Assembly (NCBI GenBank): GCA_030148805.1
Contig: JASBSS010000026.1
Coordinates: 186,001-250,000 of the forward strand
Source: Thiogranum sp.
GTDB taxonomy: Bacteria; Pseudomonadota; Gammaproteobacteria; DSM-19610
DNA: 64,000 nucleotides
Direction of reading: 5' to 3'
Shown here piece by piece: positions 59,351 through 64,000 of the stretch. Made by a program: the position numbers and the translations under genes. The notes below the pieces were generated by a model. That model saw nothing but the letters and a program-made list of their open reading frames with translations, was not told the origin of the DNA and ran no database searches. Within the stretch, counting starts at the first letter, position 1. Every line of letters begins with the position of its first letter.

Positions 59351-60168
59351 AGACCCACCCAGCGCAGGCCGAAAACAAATACCGGTGCCGCCGCCAGCAG
59401 GCTATCGGCGCGGTCGAGCACACCGCCGTGCCCCGGTATCAGCGAGCCCGAATCCTTGACCCCGCGCTGGCGTTTCAGCAGGCTTTCCAGCAGATCGCCG
59501 ACGATGGAGAACAGGACCGTGACCAGACAGACCAGAATGAAGCTGGTGAAAGTCGCCGCCGGCAGACCCAGGAACCAGGCGTAACCGAGCGCGAACACGC
59601 CGGTGGCGATCAGGGCGCCGTAGACGCCTTCCCAGGTCTTGCCCGGGCTGACCTGGGGCGCGAGTTTTCGCTGCCCGAAGACTTTGCCGGCGAAATAGGC
59701 GCCGCTGTCGGCCGCCCATACCAGCAGCATCACATACAATACCCAGCGTGGCCCTTCGTCCGGGCGGGCGTGCAGAATCACCAGCGCCATCCAGGTGCTG
59801 ACCAACATGCCGATGCCGAGTACGGCTTTAGCAATGCTGTGCAGGCGAGTTTCGCTGCTACCGAGCGCGGGGCGCGAGACCCAGAACAGCACGAACAACC
59901 ACCACAGCATCGCCACCCACAGGACCGTGGTGACGAACACCTCCGAGCGGACCATGAGCCAGGCCGCGGCGGTCGCGATGACGGTGGCGAGCAGGTAGAG
60001 CAGCCGCGCCCGGGTGCCGCGCAGCGGCACCAGCGCGCTCCACTCCCAGGCGCCGCCGAGCAACACCAGCGCCAGCAACAGCGCGAACGTACTCTGTCCG
60101 GTGAACAAAACGGCGACCAACACCAGCGGCACCATCACCAGGGCGCTGAGGATGCGCTGTCTAAGCAC
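59347..60168 (-). CDS. cdsA: Phosphatidate cytidylyltransferase
   Basis: 273 residues with about seven to eight membrane segments. It makes CDP-diacylglycerol. The signature [19 protein letters not shown] and the C-terminal [20 protein letters not shown] are intact. The frame extends upstream through uppS; GTG at 60168, overlapping the uppS end by 8 bases, gives the normal size. Confidence 0.95.
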   Translation of the reverse strand: MLRQRILSALVMVPLVLVAVLFTGQSTFALLLALVLLGGAWEWSALVPLRGTRARLLYLLATVIATAAAWLMVRSEVFVTTVLWVAMLWWLFVLFWVSRPALGSSETRLHSIAKAVLGIGMLVSTWMALVILHARPDEGPRWVLYVMLLVWAADSGAYFAGKVFGQRKLAPQVSPGKTWEGVYGALIATGVFALGYAWFLGLPAATFTSFILVCLVTVLFSIVGDLLESLLKRQRGVKDSGSLIPGHGGVLDRADSLLAAAPVFVFGLRWVGL

Positions 60169-60928
60169 GCCGGGACTGCTCCACCTGGTCGCCGGTGCGG
60201 CCGAAACGCCGTTGCCGGCGAGCGAAGGATTCCAGTGCCTCGGCAAACGCGGCATCGTCGAAGTCGGGCCACAACAAGTCGGTGAAATACAACTCCGTGT
60301 AAGCCAGCTGCCACAGCAGGTAATTGCTGATGCGCTGCTCGCCGCCCGTCCGGATGAACAGATCCGGTTCCGGCAGATCGGCCAGCGACAGGGACTGGCC
60401 CAGGGTGTCGCAATCGATCGACTCCACATCGAGCACTCCGGCCTGCACCCGCGCGGCCAGCGCGCGTGCGGCATGGGCGATATCCCAGCGCCCGCCATAA
60501 TTGACCGCGATCACCAGCGTCAGTCCCGCGTTCTGTGCGGTGAGCTGTTCCGCCTCGGCCATCAGGGTCTGCATTTTGGCGTCGAAAGCGCCGCGATCGC
60601 CGATAAAGCGCACCTTGACGCGGTTGCGGTGCAGCTCGTCGATTTCCTTGCGGATGGTGTGCACGAACAGCTCGATCAGCAGGCTGACCTCGGTCTTGGG
60701 GCGCCGCCAGTTTTCACTGGAAAAGGCAAACAGGGTGAGCACCTCGATACCGCGCTCACGACAGGCGACCACGGCACGACGCACCGCCTTGACACCCTCG
60801 CGGTGTCCCATCGGCCGCGGCAGATTACGGGTGCGGGCCCAGCGACCGTTGCCGTCCATGATGATGGCGACGTGGCGCGGCAGTCGGGCGAGAGACGGCG
60901 GCGTGGTTTGAGCAGGTTCCCGTGTCAT
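60161..60928 (-). CDS. uppS: Undecaprenyl diphosphate synthase
   Basis: 255 residues, cis-prenyltransferase. The catalytic aspartate is in VAIIMDGNGRWARTRNLPRP, and FAFSSENWRRPKTEV and LFIRTGGEQRISNYLLWQLA are diagnostic. It supplies the lipid carrier for peptidoglycan and lipopolysaccharide. It starts 8 bases after frr. Confidence 0.97.
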   Translation of the reverse strand: MTREPAQTTPPSLARLPRHVAIIMDGNGRWARTRNLPRPMGHREGVKAVRRAVVACRERGIEVLTLFAFSSENWRRPKTEVSLLIELFVHTIRKEIDELHRNRVKVRFIGDRGAFDAKMQTLMAEAEQLTAQNAGLTLVIAVNYGGRWDIAHAARALAARVQAGVLDVESIDCDTLGQSLSLADLPEPDLFIRTGGEQRISNYLLWQLAYTELYFTDLLWPDFDDAAFAEALESFARRQRRFGRTGDQVEQSRRA

Positions 60929-60936
60929 GCCGCCGT

Positions 60937-61494
60937 CTAGATCTCCATCAACTCCGCTTCTTTTCCGGCCAGCAGCTTGTCGGCTTCCTGGATGAACTTG
61001 TCGGTGAGCTTCTGGATAGCCTCCTGGGCGCGACGTTCGTCGTCCTCGGAAATCTCCTTTTCCTTGAGCAGGTCCTTGAAATCGCTGTTGGCGTCACGGC
61101 GGATGTTGCGAATGGCCACGCGCGCGCCTTCGGCCTCGGCGCGCACCACCCGTACCAGGTCGCGGCGGCGCTCCTCGGTCAGCGCCGGCATCGGGATGCG
61201 GATCACCGTGCCCGCGGTATTCGGATTCAGCCCCAGATCCGATGTCATGATGGCTTTTTCAATCACCTGTACCATGGGTTTCTCCCACGGCGTGACGCTC
61301 AACGTGCGGGCGTCCTCGACCGCCACGTTGGCCGCCTGGGTCAGCGGCACCTCGGAGCCGTAATAATCGACCTTGATGTGATCGAGCAGACTGGGATGCG
61401 CCCTGCCCGTGCGGATTTTGCTCAATTCGGACTTGAAGGCCTCCACGCTCTTGCCCATCCGTTCGCGCGCATCGGCGATGATCTCGTCTATCAT
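60937..61494 (-). CDS. frr: Ribosome recycling factor
   Basis: 185 residues, identical in length to the E. coli protein. The family pattern is clear: [40 protein letters not shown] and [20 protein letters not shown]. It splits post-termination ribosomes with EF-G. It follows pyrH by 6 bases. Confidence 0.98.
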   Translation of the reverse strand: MIDEIIADARERMGKSVEAFKSELSKIRTGRAHPSLLDHIKVDYYGSEVPLTQAANVAVEDARTLSVTPWEKPMVQVIEKAIMTSDLGLNPNTAGTVIRIPMPALTEERRRDLVRVVRAEAEGARVAIRNIRRDANSDFKDLLKEKEISEDDERRAQEAIQKLTDKFIQEADKLLAGKEAELMEI

Positions 61495-61500
61495 TGCTAC

Positions 61501-62220
61501 TTACTCCACCAGGGTCCCGATATTCTCGCCGGCCACCACTTTCTCCAGATTGCCGCTCAGATTGAGGTCGAACACGCGCACCGGCATGCCCTGGTCGCGG
61601 CACAACACCAGTGCGGTGGCGTCCATCACACCCAGCTTTTTGGCGATGGCCTCGTCGTAACTCAATTTCTCGTAGCGAACCGCCGCGGGATTGTTCACCG
61701 GGTCGGCGTCGTAGACGCCATCGACCTTGGTGGCCTTGAGCATGATGTCGGCGCCGATTTCGATGGCGCGCAGACTGGCGGCCGAATCGGTGGTGAAAAA
61801 CGGGTTGCCGGTACCGGCGGCGAAAATGACCACCCGCCCCTTTTCCAGATGACGGACCGCCCGTCGGCGGATGTAGTCCTCGCACACCTGGTTGATTTTC
61901 AGCGCCGACATCACCCGGCAGCGGCTGCCGAGCTTCTCCAGCGCGTCCTGCATCGCCAGCGAGTTGATGACCGTGGCCAGCATGCCCATATGGTCGCCGG
62001 TCACCCGGTCCATGCCGGCCTGAGCCAGGCCGGCACCGCGGAAAATGTTGCCGCCCCCGAGCACCAGGCCGATCTCCACGCCGGCCTCCGAGAGGCGGTG
62101 GACCTCCTCGGCGATGCGTCCGATGACGCTCGGCTCGATGCCGTAGTCACCTTCGCCCATGAGGGCTTCGCCACTGAGTTTGAGCAAGATCCGGCGGTAG
62201 GCAAACTGGTTTTCTGGCAT
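61501..62220 (-). CDS. pyrH: Uridylate kinase
   Basis: 239 residues, amino acid kinase fold. ATP and UMP sites include [60 protein letters not shown] and [20 protein letters not shown]. It phosphorylates UMP. The upstream extension to 62268 is rejected; [20 protein letters not shown] begins at 62220 with an AGGA nearby. Confidence 0.97.
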   Translation of the reverse strand: MPENQFAYRRILLKLSGEALMGEGDYGIEPSVIGRIAEEVHRLSEAGVEIGLVLGGGNIFRGAGLAQAGMDRVTGDHMGMLATVINSLAMQDALEKLGSRCRVMSALKINQVCEDYIRRRAVRHLEKGRVVIFAAGTGNPFFTTDSAASLRAIEIGADIMLKATKVDGVYDADPVNNPAAVRYEKLSYDEAIAKKLGVMDATALVLCRDQGMPVRVFDLNLSGNLEKVVAGENIGTLVE

Positions 62221-62318
62221 GGTCCTGTCTTTGTTCGGTTGCAAAATGGGGCCGCAGCGCGACCCCATGAATCATACCGGGATGCGATCCTCGCGTCCTC
62301 CCGGTCCGGCAAACAGGC

Positions 62319-63203
62319 TCAGTTGCCCCGGGCCTGTGCCATCACCTCTTCGGCAAAGTTCTCGGTCTTCTTTTCCACGCCTTCGCCCAATTCCAGGCGG
62401 TCGAAGCCCACCACCGTCGCGCCGGCGGCCTTCAGCAGCTGGCCCACGGTCTGGTCGGGATCCTTGACGAAGGGCTGGCCCACGAGGGTGATTTCCCCAA
62501 GAAACTTGCGGATCCGGCCGCTGACCATCTTTTCGACGATCTCCGCGGGCTTGCCGCTGGCCTGGGCCTGGGCGGAAAAGATCTCCCGCTCCTTGTCCAG
62601 CATTTCCTGCGGCACCCCGCTCTCGTCGACGCACACCGGCTTGCTGGCGGCGATATGCATGGCGACATCGCGGGCCAGCTCGGCATCTCCGCCCTTGAGT
62701 TCGACCAGCACGCCGATGCGGCTGCCGTGCAAATAACTGGCGATGCTGCCGGCGTCCGCCTGGCGGCGGGAGAAGCGCCTGACGGTGATGTTTTCGCCAA
62801 TGGTGGCGATCAGCCCGCGCCGGGCCTCCTCGATGCTGGCGCCGCCGTCTTCCAGGGGCAGTCCCATCAGGGTCTCCAGATCGGCCGGGGAATCGCTCAT
62901 GATGCGCGCCGCCACCGCGCGGGCGAAATCCTGGAACTCCTGCTTGTTGGCGACGAAATCGGTTTCGGAGTTGACCTCCAGGACCACCGCCGACTTGCCC
63001 TCGCCGCTGACCTCCACCACGATGGTGCCCTCGGCGGCCACGCGGCCGGCCTTCTTGTCGGCCTTGGCCAAGCCGGATTTGCGTAATTCCTCCGCCGCCG
63101 TATCCATGTCGCCGTCGGCATCCACCAGAGCCTTCTTGCACTCCATCATGCCGCAGCCGGTACGCTGGCGCAGTTCTTTGACCTGCGCTGCACTAATAGC
63201 CAT
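62319..63203 (-). CDS. tsf: Elongation factor Ts
   Basis: 294 residues. The N-terminal [20 protein letters not shown], the [20 protein letters not shown] core and the KVSG-like C-terminal part ([20 protein letters not shown]) are typical. It recycles EF-Tu by nucleotide exchange. It follows rpsB by 45 bases and leaves a 98-base gap before pyrH. Confidence 0.98.
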   Translation of the reverse strand: MAISAAQVKELRQRTGCGMMECKKALVDADGDMDTAAEELRKSGLAKADKKAGRVAAEGTIVVEVSGEGKSAVVLEVNSETDFVANKQEFQDFARAVAARIMSDSPADLETLMGLPLEDGGASIEEARRGLIATIGENITVRRFSRRQADAGSIASYLHGSRIGVLVELKGGDAELARDVAMHIAASKPVCVDESGVPQEMLDKEREIFSAQAQASGKPAEIVEKMVSGRIRKFLGEITLVGQPFVKDPDQTVGQLLKAAGATVVGFDRLELGEGVEKKTENFAEEVMAQARGN

Positions 63204-63248
63204 TACTGTTACCTCTTGAATTCTGTTTTGCCGGGTTGCGGACGAAAA

Positions 63249-64000
63249 TCACTCAGCCGAGGCGCCGCCGCCGGCCACTTCGACAAATTCGTCCTCGCTG
63301 GCGCCGCCGACCTGGGCCATCGCCGTGCGGCCTTCCTGGACGGCGTCCGCCACGCCCTGGACATAGAGCTGGATGGCGCGAATCGAATCGTCGTTACCCG
63401 GGATCACATAGTCCACGTCGTCGGGGGAATTGTTGGAATCCACCACGCCGACGACCGGAATGCCCAGTTTGCGGGCCTCGGCGACGGCGATTTTTTCGTG
63501 GCCGACATCGACGATGAACATCGCGTCGGGCAGACGGTTCATATCCTTGATGCCGCCAAGGCTGCGATCGAGCTTGTCTTTTTCCCGCCGCAGCATGAGC
63601 GCCTCCTTCTTGCTCATTTTCTCGAAGGTGCCGTCCTGTTCCATGGCCTCGAGATCCTTCAGGCGCTTGATCGACTGCCGTACGGTCTTGAAATTGGTCA
63701 TCATGCCGCCCAGCCAGCGGTGATTGACATATGGCATCTTGCAGCGCGTGGCTTCGCTGCGGATGGTGTCGCGCGCCGAGCGCTTGGTGCCGACAAACAG
63801 GATGGTGCCCTTGTTGCCCACCAGCTTGCCGATGAAATTCAAGGCGTCGTTGTAGAGCGGAAGGGTCTTTTCCAGGTTAATGATATGGATTTTGCTGCGT
63901 TCGCCGAAAATGAAAGGCGCCATTTTCGGATTCCAGAAACGGGCCTGATGCCCGAAATGCACGCCAGCTTCAAGCATTTGGCGCATGCTTACGGTAGACA
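63249..64000 (-). CDS. rpsB: 30S ribosomal protein S2 (start codon cut by window edge)
   Basis: About 250 residues; the coding strand enters the window at base 64000 as TG of the start codon, so only the first A lies outside. The reading [20 protein letters not shown] then [13 protein letters not shown] is canonical for S2. [20 protein letters not shown] and [20 protein letters not shown] are further family blocks. It heads the tsf-pyrH-frr cluster; its promoter is outside the window. Confidence 0.98.
   Translation of the reverse strand, partial: STVSMRQMLEAGVHFGHQARFWNPKMAPFIFGERSKIHIINLEKTLPLYNDALNFIGKLVGNKGTILFVGTKRSARDTIRSEATRCKMPYVNHRWLGGMMTNFKTVRQSIKRLKDLEAMEQDGTFEKMSKKEALMLRREKDKLDRSLGGIKDMNRLPDAMFIVDVGHEKIAVAEARKLGIPVVGVVDSNNSPDDVDYVIPGNDDSIRAIQLYVQGVADAVQEGRTAMAQVGGASEDEFVEVAGGGASAE

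Overview
The window is GC-rich chromosomal DNA of a Gammaproteobacterium. The basis is gene content and order. It holds the rpsB-tsf-pyrH-frr-uppS-cdsA-dxr-rseP-bamA-skp-lpxD-fabZ-lpxA-lpxB-rnhB-dnaE run, the accA-tilS-pyrG-kdsA-eno-ftsB-ispD-ispF-truD run, surE-pcm-nlpD-rpoS, and sdhE-ygfX next to a divergent ygfZ. Together these are a gammaproteobacterial signature. A VPLPA-CTERM surface protein and an MTIP-type thioinosine phosphorylase fit free-living or sulfur-oxidiser-like lineages, but genus cannot be named from the sequence. No tRNA, rRNA, CRISPR array, insertion sequence or prophage was seen. No gene-free stretch exceeds 300 bases; the longest is about 250 bases (44789-45040).

Layout. 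Bases 1-2733 (+) hold the C-terminal two thirds of mfd, csiV and a terminator. Bases 2753-14587 (-) hold a separately promoted small protein of unknown function with an IscR-like site over its promoter, then a closely packed string read sdhC-sdhD-sdhA-sdhB-sdhE-ygfX-(peptide-binding lipoprotein)-(YkuD enzyme)-(MinD-like)-(two permeases)-nagZ-hpt-mtnP. This joins the TCA cycle and respiratory complex II to a probable murein-peptide recycling module and purine salvage. Bases 14703-18752 (+) hold ygfZ, an HDOD protein and a GAF-GGDEF-EAL protein. Bases 18749-28139 (-) hold alaC-hom-thrC-(COG4255-like)-recJ-(DUF2835)-prfB-lysS, with the RF2 autoregulatory frameshift intact. Bases 28238-28609 (+) hold a Mth938-domain protein. 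Bases 28637-32506 (-) hold surE-pcm-yqaA-nlpD-rpoS, and bases 32563-33096 (+) an Smr protein. Bases 33122-42742 (-) hold accA-tilS-pyrG-kdsA-eno-ftsB-ispD-ispF-truD-yggS. Bases 42846-44788 (-) hold an accessory cassette, and bases 45041-64000 (-) the rpsB-to-dnaE envelope and translation cluster.

The most unusual region is the cassette at 42846-44979, inserted at the usually conserved dnaE-accA junction. It contains a SARP/BTAD-type activator, a 56-residue protein, and an exosortase-type (VPLPA-CTERM) secreted protein. Upstream of the 56-residue gene two 11-bp tandem repeats lie exactly 8 bp from a -10-like hexamer, the geometry known for actinobacterial SARP targets. Other notable points are two genes whose only well-placed start is CTG overlapping the upstream TGA, a MinD-like protein without its P-loop lysine, a 9-bp perfect inverted repeat touching the accA start codon, and convergent genes that share a CTAG as their two stop codons.

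Many genes here overlap by ATGA, GTGA or TTGA, and several start with GTG or TTG. These overlaps were used to set starts.
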